DNA of 64,000 bases from an uncultured Bacteroides sp. (GCA_949294185.1 CASFGA010000012.1:1-64000), one strand, 5' to 3'. Shown: positions 16,154 to 25,772, counted from the stretch's first letter. Translations and numbers: made by a program. The notes: generated by a model not told the origin, from the sequence alone.

Positions 16154-16352
16154 ATAGCTGAGTCTTTGTTCCTCCCAAATATAGCGTTTATTTGCTTTCC
16201 TCCCTAATGTTTCGGGAAATTGTGTCTTGTCTTTTGCGGATGCGGATGCATGCTCATCCTGATAAGGGCTTCGGAGAAGTCCAAAGCTCGTGTGTGGTGT
16301 GTGGATGTGGTTCGCCCCCTCCGGGGACGGGATAGTGTGGGTCTGTCTCTGT

Positions 16353-16379
16353 CCGCAGGTTCGCTGCGCTCACCTGCGG
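16353..16379. repeat. Palindromic repeat in the 16154-16555 intergenic stretch
   Basis: An 8-bp stem CCGCAGGT/ACCTGCGG encloses an 11-nt loop TCGCTGCGCTC. Palindromes of this kind (CGCAGGTTCGC...) recur between genes in some Bacteroides-type genomes, from memory. No ORF in 16154-16555 on either strand looks like a real gene. Confidence 0.5.
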
Positions 16380-16555
16380 TTAGGCATGGTCGGGCCTCTC
16401 CGAGGCCGTGGGATGCGAACTGTTTCATGCAGTCCGGAGAAAGGTTTGGCCGTATGCAGCATCTTTTTGGAATATGTCCTTCAAGCAATTCCCGATGCTC
16501 GAAAAGACCTGGCTATTTATAGATGCATGTCCGTATGGCAGAAATCAGGTTTGAA

Positions 16556-16696
16556 CCGGGGCACTTCGGGGTACATTTTTAGTCGTTTCTATAACTTTCG
16601 CAAAATAAAATAAAAGGCCAGGGGTATACCTAAGGGTTTTATTTATAAAATAATATTTTAAGAAATTGCCGAAAAATGTGCCCCGAAGTGCCCCGG
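16556..16696. repeat. 25-bp inverted repeat bounding a 91-bp AT-rich spacer
   Basis: Left arm 16556-16580 and right arm 16672-16696 are reverse complements at 24 of 25 positions (one T/C difference near the inner end). The arms are GC-rich (GGGGCACTTCGGGG core) while the 91-bp spacer is very AT-rich, opposite to the surrounding DNA. No target duplication is obvious outside the arms and no consensus promoter is recognised inside. It could be an invertible segment or a MITE-like remnant upstream of cls. Confidence 0.85.
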
Positions 16697-16759
16697 ATTT
16701 TCTGTTGCAGGAGGGGAAATCCGGGGTATGACAGGGAAAGACTTCTGTTTTTCCGGCAT

Positions 16760-18382
16760 CTACCGGCTCTCAAACTCCAGTTCGACTAGCTCGCACAGGG
16801 AGTGGTCTGCCGTGGGTGAGGCGAACACCAGATAGATGGCGTGCTTGTCGCCGTAGCGGCACAGGCGCGACACATCCGTGCGCAGGTCGGCCTCCGTTTG
16901 CGGAGCGTCGGCACGGAGCGTCAGCGTGCCCAGCTTTACGCCGCCGCTCGCCTCCCAGGGGCTGTCCATCATCACCGTTACCGTGCCCTCCACGCCCAGA
17001 GGCTTGAGCCGCAGGATGAGGTCGAGCGGACGCGTGCGGTCCAGACGGTCGAGGTTGAAGTATTTGTAGCCCACGATGGAGCCGGCGGTGTTGTTCACCA
17101 CCACATTGCGGTTCACGCTCAGGTCGTAGGGACGGTCGAGGTTGGTCTCATCGCCGTAGGAGGGCTGCACGTAGGAGCCCGTGAACACGAAGTCCGGCCA
17201 TTGGCCCGTGGCGGGACGCGGCCCCGTGTAGTGGCAGGCAATGCCGGCGGAATATCGCTTGTAGGGGTCGAGACCCTCTGTCTCAAAGCCTTCGGAGGTA
17301 TATTCGGCTTCCGAAATCTCCACCCGTCCGCCGGGGCCTTCGGTCACCTTCACCTCGATGGGGGCGGCCATGGCCTGCCGCGCGTATTCGTTCGTCCCGT
17401 TCTGGCGGTGGTATACCAGATACCACTGTCCGTTCACCTCCACGATGCTGCCGTGCGTGTTTCCGCGCGGGGTGGCCGTGACGATGGGCCGTCCGTTGAT
17501 GTCCGCTCCTCGCGCGCGCCCGTCGACGATTGTCCCCCCGTAGGTGAACGGGCCGAGCGGGCTGTCGCTGTAGGCGTATGCCAGGGTATAGTTGCTGTCA
17601 GGCAGTCCGAACTCGTTTTCGGCCGTCCACCGGCTGTAGATGAATACATACTTGTCTTTTATCTTGCGGATGGACGAAGCCTCGAAGAAGCGGAACACGC
17701 CCTCCTGCTTGTAGTTGGGTATCATGTCTTTCACCGCCTCGGTTCCGGGCTTGACGGTGGCCATCGTCTGCGGGTCGAGCTCGGCAGCCCACGACTGCTC
17801 GAATCCCCAGTAGGCGTACACCCGTCCGTCGTCGTCCACCATCACCGCCGGGTCGAAGTCCAGCACTCCCTCCGTGCGCTTGGGGTCATCCTTGCTCCAG
17901 TTGCATGCCGTGAAAGGCCCGTCGGGTCGGTCGGCGCGCGCCACCATGCTCTTGCGCCCCTCGCTCTGGTTGTTGGGGTAGAGATAGTAGGTCTTCTTTC
18001 CGTCCCGTCCCTTCACCTCCACGATGTCGGGCGCATAGAGAATGTCGCCGATGCCCCCCTCGTTGAGCGGCTGTCCGTCGGCCCCGGTCTTCGACTCGAA
18101 GATGATTCCGCCGTACCGCCAGTCGTTGAGGTTCTCCACCGGTGCCGACCACACCACCTGCTCGCGTCCGCAATACTCGGTCTTCATCGAGTCGTGCGAG
18201 CCGTATACATACACACGGTAGTGCCCCGGCCGGTCGGGGTCTTCAAACACATAAGGCTCCCCGTCGGGGATGTACTCCCACAAGGGAAGGAAAGGATTCA
18301 CTGCCGCCATCCTTTGCGGCGTTCCCCATGCGAGGAGAGCTGCCAGCGCGAGCAGCGTAAGGCGAAGGTTTTTCATAAGCAT
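16760..18382 (-). CDS. Glycoside hydrolase family 43 protein, secreted
   Basis: A 540-aa secreted enzyme, probably an alpha-L-arabinofuranosidase or beta-xylosidase. A signal peptide (about 1-27, ending around RMAA) is followed by a five-bladed beta-propeller GH43 domain (about 35-345). Family landmarks are the strand YRVYVYGSHD, the YAPDIVE aspartate, the FEASSIRK glutamate (general acid position) and the YHRQ motif. Residues about 360-540 form a beta-sandwich likely to be a carbohydrate-binding module (KYFNLDRLD ... RLKPLGVEGTVTV). No susC/susD or regulator lies beside it, so it is not in an obvious polysaccharide utilisation locus. Start at 18382; an internal ATG at 18376 is equally possible. 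Confidence 0.85.
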   Translation of the reverse strand: MLMKNLRLTLLALAALLAWGTPQRMAAVNPFLPLWEYIPDGEPYVFEDPDRPGHYRVYVYGSHDSMKTEYCGREQVVWSAPVENLNDWRYGGIIFESKTGADGQPLNEGGIGDILYAPDIVEVKGRDGKKTYYLYPNNQSEGRKSMVARADRPDGPFTACNWSKDDPKRTEGVLDFDPAVMVDDDGRVYAYWGFEQSWAAELDPQTMATVKPGTEAVKDMIPNYKQEGVFRFFEASSIRKIKDKYVFIYSRWTAENEFGLPDSNYTLAYAYSDSPLGPFTYGGTIVDGRARGADINGRPIVTATPRGNTHGSIVEVNGQWYLVYHRQNGTNEYARQAMAAPIEVKVTEGPGGRVEISEAEYTSEGFETEGLDPYKRYSAGIACHYTGPRPATGQWPDFVFTGSYVQPSYGDETNLDRPYDLSVNRNVVVNNTAGSIVGYKYFNLDRLDRTRPLDLILRLKPLGVEGTVTVMMDSPWEASGGVKLGTLTLRADAPQTEADLRTDVSRLCRYGDKHAIYLVFASPTADHSLCELVELEFESR

Positions 18383-18553
18383 GTCGTTTTAAAAGATTCT
18401 TTCCACAAATATAGTGCTTCTTCCGGCTTTGCCAACGCTTTTCCCGTCTTTTTTATTGCCTGAAGGCTTGTGTAAGCCGTTTGTTGTCAGTCTGTTTGTT
18501 TGGAAAGGCATGTCGCTCGTCCGGCGGCTGAAGCGAGAGGGGCATGAGCCGGT

Positions 18554-19276
18554 TCACACCTTTTCGCCCAGCTCTATCAGCCTGTAGATATATTTCCGGC
18601 AGTGGTTTTGGAATGAGATTTCAAACGCATGGATCTGGTCGGTATACGTTTGGGTCTGCTTGCTGATTATCTGTTCGAGCTGTGCCTTGTGCTCGCGTTG
18701 CTTCCTGATTCGGGCTTCAATGTCAGCTTTGTCTGTCCTTTGGTACTCGCTGTTGATTGCTTGAACGGCAAGGATATCTTTGAACAGTTCGCTTTCCGCT
18801 GCCAAAGCTTTGGTGTATAATTCTGCCGACTCTTTCAGCAGTGTCCTGTCTTTGATGAACAGGTTGAAAAGAATGAGGTCTTGCTGCGTATGTTGCCGCA
18901 TTCCTTCCAGTCTCTTCAGAAACTTGTCCAACTCCTCGTTGGATGACGAGTCGTGAATCGGCAGTCCTGTACGGATCAGGTTGAGGTATGAAAACAGACT
19001 CTTGTTGAAGTCGATGATGGCATTCCTCTCCACCGAGGCCACGCTGGTCTGCACATTGGCCAGGATGGCAAGCGCGTTTTTCAGCTTTTCCGTGTCGTTG
19101 GTGAACTGCTGCTTTACGGCCTCCATCTTTCTTGTGATGTCTGCGACGTCTTCCTTTGTGGCGAGGTTCTTCCCTTTCTCTCTGAAATAGAAGATGATGT
19201 ACTGCACCGCTCCCGCCACGGCGGCAAAGAGGATGAACAGCATCCAGTTGGATATGATATTTCCGGATTCTGTCAT
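18554..19276 (-). CDS. Membrane-anchored coiled-coil protein of unknown function
   Basis: A 240-aa protein with one N-terminal membrane segment (about 10-30, NWMLFILFAAVAGAVQYIIFY) and a long, charged, helical remainder with strong heptad character (KNLATKEDVADITRKMEAV near 36-54, then 150-220). The motif ATKEDVxxIT recurs in uncharacterised single-pass coiled-coil proteins. There is no catalytic motif. It lies between the GH43 gene and the outer-membrane receptor gene, all on the minus strand but with sizeable gaps and a terminator in between, so it is probably transcribed alone. Confidence 0.65.
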   Translation of the reverse strand: MTESGNIISNWMLFILFAAVAGAVQYIIFYFREKGKNLATKEDVADITRKMEAVKQQFTNDTEKLKNALAILANVQTSVASVERNAIIDFNKSLFSYLNLIRTGLPIHDSSSNEELDKFLKRLEGMRQHTQQDLILFNLFIKDRTLLKESAELYTKALAAESELFKDILAVQAINSEYQRTDKADIEARIRKQREHKAQLEQIISKQTQTYTDQIHAFEISFQNHCRKYIYRLIELGEKV

Positions 19277-19371
19277 ATTGTTTCAGTGTTTGCTTGCAGT
19301 CGGTGAAAGATAGGGAAAATTGTTGGAATACGGAACTTTTTTGCGTCGGAAAGTGTATTTCCTTATAAAAA

Positions 19372-19411
19372 ATCCCGTTCCGGATTCTTTGGAAGGAATC
19401 CGGAACGGGAT
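19372..19411 (-). terminator. Terminator of the beta-barrel receptor gene
   Basis: A perfect 16-bp stem (19372-19387 with 19396-19411) with an 8-nt loop, followed on the minus strand by five T. It lies 25 bp past the stop codon at 19436. Confidence 0.9.
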
Positions 19412-19435
19412 GTGTGTGCGTCTTGCCGGCCGCAA

Positions 19436-22321
19436 TCAGAACCGGTGGGGTGGACGCGGGCCGAATCCCGGGCCTCCGTGGGGGCCGCCCATGCCCGGAC
19501 GCTGTCCGCCCGCCTTGCCGCCGAACAGGTTGAGGCGGTAGATGAAGTGAACCATGCAGTAGCTGAACACGCCGTTGTATTCCGTATCACTGCGCATGGC
19601 GGCGCTGATGGCGCGGCTCACGTTGCTCTGGTTGCGCAGGATGTCGTAGAACTGCACGCTGATGGTGGCGGCGTTGCCCTTGAGGAAGTCTTGCGAAATC
19701 TGCGCGTTCCATATCAGCTCGTCGCGGTTCATGCTTGAGTCGGAATAGCCCCGGCGGGAGTTCTGCGAGATGTCGGTGGCGATGGACATGTTCCACGGCA
19801 GGCGGATGTTGGTGCTTGCGCCGTAGGCGAAGTCATACGTGTCCATGTTGCTCCGCTCCTGGTAGTTGTTGCGCGAGTGGGTGTAGTTCAGCGAGCCGTT
19901 GAGCGACACTTCCCACCAGTCTGTGCGGTAGGTTCCGCGCAGGCGTTCGCCCAGACGCAGCTGCCGGGTCTTGTTCTTGTCGGCGTCGGTCGTGGTGGCG
20001 CGGTCGCTGATGTAGCTCACGATGTTGTTGTAGCTCGCGTTGGTGAAGGTGTTGATGGTATACTTCTTGTTGCGCAGCGCGGTGTTGGTGCCGAACATTC
20101 CGAACAGGTTCCAGTTGCCGTTGATGTTTTCGGGCGTGGTGATGTATCCACCGGTGGTCTCGTTATACACGCGGCGGTTGCTGATGCTGTTGAGCGTGTT
20201 GCTGAAGTTGAAGTGCGATACCATTCCCCGCTGGGTCTCGGTGTTGAACGTGTTGTAGAACACGCGCAGCGAGTTGGTGAATGCCGGTTCCAGTCCCGGA
20301 TTTCCCCGGCGTATGTTCAGCGGGTCGGTGGTGTCCTCGATGGGGAGCAGGTCGGTCATGCTCGGCTGCGAGCTTCGTCCGCGGTAGTTCACGCGCAGTT
20401 GGCTCGTCTCGTTGAACTTGTATCGGAAGTCGAGCGTGGGGGTGAAGTTGAACACGTTTCGGATGGCCACCGTGTCGAGTTCGCCCTTCTTGTAGGCGAG
20501 CTTCGTCTTCTGCGGCTGGAATGACACACCCACGTTGAGCCGCATCTTTTCGCGTATCCAACGCAGGGCCAGTTCGGCCTGGTGGTTGTAGTAGGTATAG
20601 TGTGCGCTGCGGCTGTTGTCGCGGTCTATCGTGCCCGGATAGTCGGGGTTGCCGAATCCGTAGTCAATCTGCCAGTCGTCGGGCATGTTGTAGGTGGAAT
20701 TGTCCGTCGTGGAGTACTGGTACTGGAAGTTGTAGCTGAACTGCAGGTATCCTCCCTTGAAGATGGGTTCGCTGTAAGAGAACCGGGTGCTGAAGTTGTT
20801 GTTCAGCGTGGGGGTCGAGATGTAGCGGTTCAGGATGTCGAGCCGTTCCTCGTCGCTCAGCTGGAAGTATTCCGTTTCCGACACGGAGAACTGCTCGCTG
20901 TTGCTGTTGGTATAGTTGTACGTTCCGCGGAAGTTGATGTTCCGTCCTGCTTTCCCGAGCCGGCGGTTGAACATCACCGATCCGCCTGCGTTGATGTTGT
21001 CCGACTTGCTTCGGGTGTTTCTCACGATGGTGTTGATGATGTCCTGCTCCGACATGATTGAAGTCAGGTTGTCTTCGCCGATGGCGGCAATCAGTTCGTC
21101 GGTGGTGTTTTCAGGCTCTGCGCTGAATGTTCCCGAGATGGACGACGACCCGTTGTCTGTGTCGCCGTAGGTGAGTCGCGGACGCACAAGCAGCATGGTC
21201 ATCGTGTCAGGCCGCCACTCGATGCGGAAGTCGGCGCGCAGCGAGGTGTTCTTGTTGCGCTGTGCGCTGAGGGCGTTCTGGAAGGAGCTTGTGCCCGACG
21301 ACACGAACGTTTCCGACGACTGCTTGGTCTGGATGTCGGCGTCGCGGTAGTTGAAGTTCACGCTTCCGCCCGTCTCCAGTTTCTCCGAGTTGGTGCTGAA
21401 GTTGAATCCGCCCATCTTTATGGTGGTCAGTCCCCGGTTTCCCCCCATGCGGAATCCTCCTCCTCCGCCGGGGTATCCCTGGTCGTTCACATTGTTGATT
21501 GATCCGATGACGGTGAACTGGTTTTCGCCCCAGAAGCGGTTGAGCATGACCTTCCCGCTGTATCGGTCTTCCGTACCCACGGCCGCGTCGGCGTTGCCCA
21601 GCCATCCCTGGTTCATGCCGGGCTTCACGCTCAGGTCGAGCACGGTTTCCTCCTCACCGTCGTCGATGCCCGTGGCGCGTGCCAGGTCCGACTGCTTGTC
21701 ATACGCCCTTACCTTGTCGATGATGTTCACCGGCAGGTTTTTCATGGCAATGTTTGGGTCGTCGGCAAAGAACTCCTTGCCGTCAATCATGATTTTCTTG
21801 ATTTCCTTTCCGTTGATGGTGATGGTTCCGTTTTCGTCCACCTCCGCTCCCGGCAGCTTCTTGACCAACTCTTCCAAAGCCGAGCCTTCGGGCACCCGGT
21901 AGGCCGAGCTGTTATACACCAGCGTGTCTTCGGCCGCCGTCACTTCGGGAGCCTGCGCCACCACCACCGCCTCTGCCAGCATGATGGCATCGGTGGAAAG
22001 CTTGATGTTTCCCACGTTCAGCCGCTTGCCGCGTGTCAGCTCGATGTCTTGAAAATAAGGTGTGTAGCCGATGTATGAAACCTTGAGCAGGTATTTTCCC
22101 GGCCTTACCCCGATGGAGAACCGCCCGTCGAGGTCGGTCACGTTACCTTTTACCATCGAACTGTCTTTCGGTGAAAGCACCTGCACAGTAGCCTGCATGA
22201 CAGGCGAATTGTCGTCTCCGTCGAGAACCGTTCCTGCGACGGTCGTCCTGCTGCCGCCCTGTGCAAAGGCGGAAATTCCGAATACGGACATCAGCAGTAT
22301 CCCCAAAACCCATTTTTTCAT
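19436..22321 (-). CDS. Outer-membrane beta-barrel protein with carboxypeptidase-like and plug domains
   Basis: A 961-aa outer-membrane protein of the OMP_b-brl_3 (TonB-receptor-like) group. A signal peptide (1-20) is followed by a CarboxypepD_reg-like domain (about 27-110, ending GNIKLS), a plug domain (about 120-225, with GSALEELVKKLPGAEVDENG and IMIDGKEFFADDP) and a long barrel rich in YRFN/LRVNYRG strands. These receptors probably take up peptides, lipids or small ligands, but are not SusC-type. The C-terminus is odd: after the last strand FIYRLNLF there is a tail of about 27 residues rich in G, P and H. The gene ends in a strong terminator and appears monocistronic. Confidence 0.85.
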   Translation of the reverse strand: MKKWVLGILLMSVFGISAFAQGGSRTTVAGTVLDGDDNSPVMQATVQVLSPKDSSMVKGNVTDLDGRFSIGVRPGKYLLKVSYIGYTPYFQDIELTRGKRLNVGNIKLSTDAIMLAEAVVVAQAPEVTAAEDTLVYNSSAYRVPEGSALEELVKKLPGAEVDENGTITINGKEIKKIMIDGKEFFADDPNIAMKNLPVNIIDKVRAYDKQSDLARATGIDDGEEETVLDLSVKPGMNQGWLGNADAAVGTEDRYSGKVMLNRFWGENQFTVIGSINNVNDQGYPGGGGGFRMGGNRGLTTIKMGGFNFSTNSEKLETGGSVNFNYRDADIQTKQSSETFVSSGTSSFQNALSAQRNKNTSLRADFRIEWRPDTMTMLLVRPRLTYGDTDNGSSSISGTFSAEPENTTDELIAAIGEDNLTSIMSEQDIINTIVRNTRSKSDNINAGGSVMFNRRLGKAGRNINFRGTYNYTNSNSEQFSVSETEYFQLSDEERLDILNRYISTPTLNNNFSTRFSYSEPIFKGGYLQFSYNFQYQYSTTDNSTYNMPDDWQIDYGFGNPDYPGTIDRDNSRSAHYTYYNHQAELALRWIREKMRLNVGVSFQPQKTKLAYKKGELDTVAIRNVFNFTPTLDFRYKFNETSQLRVNYRGRSSQPSMTDLLPIEDTTDPLNIRRGNPGLEPAFTNSLRVFYNTFNTETQRGMVSHFNFSNTLNSISNRRVYNETTGGYITTPENINGNWNLFGMFGTNTALRNKKYTINTFTNASYNNIVSYISDRATTTDADKNKTRQLRLGERLRGTYRTDWWEVSLNGSLNYTHSRNNYQERSNMDTYDFAYGASTNIRLPWNMSIATDISQNSRRGYSDSSMNRDELIWNAQISQDFLKGNAATISVQFYDILRNQSNVSRAISAAMRSDTEYNGVFSYCMVHFIYRLNLFGGKAGGQRPGMGGPHGGPGFGPRPPHRF

Positions 22322-22501
22322 TCCGTTTTCCTATGATTGAATTAATATTGTTCTTTCGACACCTCACGTGCCGAAAGGTTTAAGCCTTTAAACGAATTTT
22401 AATACTTTTCTTTCTTCCGGTGGTGGTAAGTCAAAGCCGTAAAGATGTCCGGGAGGCCCGAAACCTCGCTCCCCCCGTCTTCTGAAGAAACCTCCCCGGC
22501 T

Positions 22502-22915
22502 TCAGTCCCTTTTCCTTCTGAACATCTTCTCCATGCGGTATTTCTGCAGCAGAAACTCCATGCAGAGCACGTTGGTCACCATATAGACGATGCCGATGGA
22601 GTTGTCCGCCCGGGAGATGTCTTGCTCTGCGGCGGCCAGAGCGAGCAGCACGAGATAGCATACCCCCCAGATGTAGAGGGCGTATTTCATCGACCGGGCA
22701 CGGATGGACGCGATGGTCTCGCTCTCGTCTTTCGTGCGCGCCAAAAAAATCATGAAGAGCGCAATCCATACGGCCGACTTCATTCCTAATTTCACGTAAA
22801 GCAGGTTTCCGTCGTCTACCATGCCGAACATGTACATCAGCATCGGGACGAAAACCGACAGCAGGAGCAGCCCGTAGCCCGCCCATCTGCACGGTGGGGG
22901 AAATATTCCTTTCAT
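22502..22915 (-). CDS. Small integral membrane protein, four TM segments
   Basis: A 137-aa hydrophobic protein with four predicted membrane helices (about 12-31, 41-58, 76-93 and 102-122), a basic loop SIRARSMKYA and a basic C-terminus (YRMEKMFRRKRD). It resembles conserved small membrane proteins of Bacteroidales but I cannot name a family. It is divergent from aroB and upstream of the beta-barrel gene in the same direction with a 180-bp gap; the gap 22322-22501 shows nothing convincing. Confidence 0.65.
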   Translation of the reverse strand: MKGIFPPPCRWAGYGLLLLSVFVPMLMYMFGMVDDGNLLYVKLGMKSAVWIALFMIFLARTKDESETIASIRARSMKYALYIWGVCYLVLLALAAAEQDISRADNSIGIVYMVTNVLCMEFLLQKYRMEKMFRRKRD

Positions 22916-23000
22916 AAGCAGTCTTTTTATTATGAATGTTTTTTTGACGGCAAATGTAATTAATTGTAAGCTTTTATCCGCCTTCTTCCTGCTTTTTTTC

Positions 23001-23008
23001 TAAATTTG
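23001..23008 (+). promoter_or_regulatory. -7 box of aroB
   Basis: TAAATTTG, an exact TAnnTTTG match 20 bp before the aroB ATG. No clear -33 box at the usual spacing. Confidence 0.5.
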
Positions 23009-23028
23009 CACGCAAAAACCGTACACTT

Positions 23029-24090
23029 ATGAGCAAACAAGAGGTCATCATCTGCCGCAATCTGGAAGAAGATCTGGAGAAGGCCGTTTCACAACATACT
23101 CACGACAGGCTGTTTGTGCTGACCGACGAGCACACCGCCCGCTGCTGCCTGCCGCTCGTGGCCCGCATCCCCTGCATGAAGGATGCCGTCTGCATCTGCA
23201 TCGGGGTGGGCGATGTGCACAAGAATCTGGAGTCGCTGGCCTACGTGTGGGGGCAGCTGAGCGAGAAGGGAGCCACGCGCCATTCGCTGCTCGTCAATCT
23301 GGGGGGAGGCATGGTGACCGACCTGGGCGGGTTTGCAGCCGCCACCTTCAAGCGGGGCATCGCTTATATAAATGTGCCCACCACGCTGCTCTCGATGGTG
23401 GACGCGGCCGTGGGAGGGAAGACCGGCATCAACTTCAACGACCTGAAGAATGAAGTCGGGGCGTTCGCTCCGGCCGGCCAGGTGCTCATCGACTGCGGAT
23501 TCCTGCGCACGCTCGACCGCGAGAACATCCTTTCCGGCTATGCCGAGATGCTGAAGCACGGGCTGATCAGCGACACCGCCCACTGGAGCGAGCTGCTCTC
23601 GCTTGACATGGAGCACATCGACTACGCCCTCTTGCAGCGGCTTGTGGCGCGCTCGGTGCAGGTGAAGGAGGATGTCGTGGCGCAAGACCCCTTTGAGCGG
23701 GGCATCCGCAAGGCGCTGAACTTCGGGCACACCGTGGGGCACGCCTTCGAGAGTTTCGCGATGAAGACGGAGCATCCCGTGCTGCACGGATATGCCGTGG
23801 CGTGGGGCATGGTGTGCGAGCTGTATCTGTCGCACATCCAGACGGGATTCCCATCCGACAAGCTGCACCAGACTGTGCGCTTCATCAAGGAAAACTACGG
23901 GCGCATCGGCTTCACCTGCCGCGACTACGACACCCTGTATGAGCTGATGAAGCACGACAAGAAGAATGTGGCCGCGGGGGTGGTGAACTTTACCCTGCTG
24001 GCCGATGTGGGCGACATACGCATCAACCAGACCGCCCCGCAGGAGACGGTGTATGAGCTGTTCGACTTCTACAGCGAGACGATGGGGTAG
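23029..24090 (+). CDS. aroB: 3-dehydroquinate synthase
   Basis: A 353-aa cytoplasmic enzyme converting DAHP to 3-dehydroquinate, the second step of the shikimate pathway; it needs NAD and a divalent metal. Signature blocks are LVNLGGGMVTDLGGFAAAT, INVPTTLLSMVDAAVGGKTGIN, the metal-ligand glutamate in GYAEMLKHGL and the metal-ligand histidine blocks LNFGHTVGHAFE and LHGYAVAWGM. Length is standard. It ends 2 bp from the stop of the convergent ruvA gene, with no recognisable terminator between them. Confidence 0.97.
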   Translation: MSKQEVIICRNLEEDLEKAVSQHTHDRLFVLTDEHTARCCLPLVARIPCMKDAVCICIGVGDVHKNLESLAYVWGQLSEKGATRHSLLVNLGGGMVTDLGGFAAATFKRGIAYINVPTTLLSMVDAAVGGKTGINFNDLKNEVGAFAPAGQVLIDCGFLRTLDRENILSGYAEMLKHGLISDTAHWSELLSLDMEHIDYALLQRLVARSVQVKEDVVAQDPFERGIRKALNFGHTVGHAFESFAMKTEHPVLHGYAVAWGMVCELYLSHIQTGFPSDKLHQTVRFIKENYGRIGFTCRDYDTLYELMKHDKKNVAAGVVNFTLLADVGDIRINQTAPQETVYELFDFYSETMG

Positions 24091-24092
24091 GG

Positions 24093-24689
24093 CTACAGCC
24101 GTTTCAGGGCAAGCTTGATGACCGTCTCGACGGCGGCGTCCGGCTCTTCCTTGAGGATGGCGGCCACAACCTTCTGCGACGGGGCCTGGGCGAACCCCAG
24201 CATGGTGAGGGCGGCCACGGCTTCTTCGTAAATCTCCGTATGCACGGTCGACGCCACGCTGCTCACCGGTTCGGCGGTGCCGGCCCCCGTCGAGGCAATC
24301 TTGTCTTTCAGCTCCACGATGATGCGCTGGGCGGTCTTCAGCCCGATGCCCTTCACGGTCTTCAGCAGCTTCTCGTTTCCGCTGCTTATCACGCTGCACA
24401 GCTCGGCGGGCGAGAGTGCCGACAGAATCATGCGCGCCGTGTTCCCCCCGATGCCCGAAACGGTGATGAGCAGCAGGAAGAGCTCACGCTCCTGCCGGGT
24501 GGCGAATCCGTAGAGCACGTGGGCGTCTTCGCGGATGGCCTCGTAGACATACAGTTTCACCTCCTTCTTTCCCTGGATGGCCGAAAAGGTGTTCAGCGAT
24601 ACGTTTATGCCGTATCCCACTCCGTTGCATTCCACCACCGCCAGCGCCGGAGTGATTTCCGTAAGTTCTCCTTTGATATATTCAATCAT
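24093..24689 (-). CDS. ruvA: Holliday junction branch migration protein RuvA
   Basis: A 198-aa protein. It binds Holliday junctions as a tetramer and loads RuvB helicase. The start ATG at 24689 gives the canonical MIEYIKGEL opening; the frame continues to 24851 without family-like sequence. Domains: OB-fold (about 1-64), tandem helix-hairpin-helix region ([12 protein letters not shown] and [19 protein letters not shown], 70-135), flexible linker, and C-terminal RuvB-binding domain (about 150-198). Convergent with aroB and divergent from ddh. Confidence 0.95.
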   Translation of the reverse strand: MIEYIKGELTEITPALAVVECNGVGYGINVSLNTFSAIQGKKEVKLYVYEAIREDAHVLYGFATRQERELFLLLITVSGIGGNTARMILSALSPAELCSVISSGNEKLLKTVKGIGLKTAQRIIVELKDKIASTGAGTAEPVSSVASTVHTEIYEEAVAALTMLGFAQAPSQKVVAAILKEEPDAAVETVIKLALKRL

Positions 24690-24789
24690 GTTTTTCTGAC
24701 AAATTATAATTCTGCGAACAAAAATAGGCATAACTAAGTTATAAATTGTAACTTTCGGGGAAAATGTTTGAAAATCGTGCGCCGACTTC

Positions 24790-24821
24790 TTGCCGGGAAT
24801 GATTCCGAATGCGTATTTTTG
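24790..24821 (+). promoter_or_regulatory. Promoter of ddh
   Basis: TTG (24790-24792), 21 bp, TATTTTTG (24814-24821), followed by a purine-rich leader to the ATG at 24873. Confidence 0.6.
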
Positions 24822-24872
24822 CATCCGCAACAGGATGAAAAGACAAACCATTTAAACATTCAATAAAAGAGT

Positions 24873-25772
24873 ATGAAGAAGATTAGAGCTGCCGTAGTGG
24901 GATACGGTAACATTGGCAAATTTACGTTGGAAGCGCTTGAGGCCGCTCCCGACTTTGAAGTGGCAGGCATCGTGCGCCGCCACGGGGCTGACAACTGTCC
25001 GGCTGAGCTAGCCGCTTATCCGGTGGTGAAGGACATCCGCGAGCTGAAGGATGTGGATGTGGCCATCCTGGCTACCCCCACCCGCAGCGTGGAGAAATAT
25101 GCGAAAGACATCCTGTCGCTCGGCATCAATACCGTGGACAGCTTTGACATCCATACGCAGATCACGGAGCTGCGCCGCTCGCTCGGCGAAACGGCCCGGG
25201 AACACGGCGCGGTGGCCGTCATCTCGGCCGGATGGGATCCGGGAAGCGACTCGGTGGTGCGCACGCTTTTGGAGGCCATCGCGCCGAAGGGCATCACTTA
25301 CACCAACTTCGGCCCGGGACGCAGCATGGGACACTCGGTGGCCGTGCGGGCCATCGACGGGGTGAAGGACGCGCTCTCTATGACCATCCCTGTGGGGACG
25401 GGCATCCATCGCCGCATGGTGTATGTGGAGCTGGAGGAAGGTGCCGACTTCAAGGCTGTGGAGACGGCCATCAAGACCGACCCGTATTTCGTGAACGATG
25501 AGACACACGTGATCCAGGTGCCCTGTGTGGACGACCTGAACGATGTGGGACACGGCGTGAATCTGGTGCGCAAGGGTGTTTCGGGCAAGACACACAACCA
25601 ACTTTTCGAGTTCGACATGAAGATAAACAATCCTGCCCTGACCGCCCAGGTGCTGGTATGCGTGGCGCGCGCTTCGATGAAGCAGCAGCCGGGATGCTAC
25701 ACCATGATCGAGGTGCCGGTCATCGACCTGCTTGCAGGCGACCGCGAAGAGCTGATTGCGCATCTGGTGTAA
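24873..25772 (+). CDS. ddh: meso-diaminopimelate dehydrogenase
   Basis: A 299-aa NADP-dependent enzyme that makes meso-diaminopimelate directly from tetrahydrodipicolinate and ammonia, a one-step route to lysine and peptidoglycan used by many Bacteroidales. It has the Rossmann motif VVGYGNIGK (about 8-16), VDVAILATPTRSV, SFDIHTQI, the substrate block SAGWDPGSDS and GPGRSMGHSVAVRAI. Length and motifs are complete. The YbjQ-family gene begins at the base after its stop codon, so the two are cotranscribed. Confidence 0.95.
   Translation: MKKIRAAVVGYGNIGKFTLEALEAAPDFEVAGIVRRHGADNCPAELAAYPVVKDIRELKDVDVAILATPTRSVEKYAKDILSLGINTVDSFDIHTQITELRRSLGETAREHGAVAVISAGWDPGSDSVVRTLLEAIAPKGITYTNFGPGRSMGHSVAVRAIDGVKDALSMTIPVGTGIHRRMVYVELEEGADFKAVETAIKTDPYFVNDETHVIQVPCVDDLNDVGHGVNLVRKGVSGKTHNQLFEFDMKINNPALTAQVLVCVARASMKQQPGCYTMIEVPVIDLLAGDREELIAHLV

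Noticed and set aside
16220..16522. 100-codon plus-strand frame in the cls upstream region
   Set aside because: It spans a palindromic repeat, has many C, R and S without structure, and no start context; treated as non-coding.
16841..18463. 540-codon plus-strand frame opposite the GH43 gene
   Set aside because: Composition is V/H/R-rich without domain motifs; the minus strand carries GH43 signatures.
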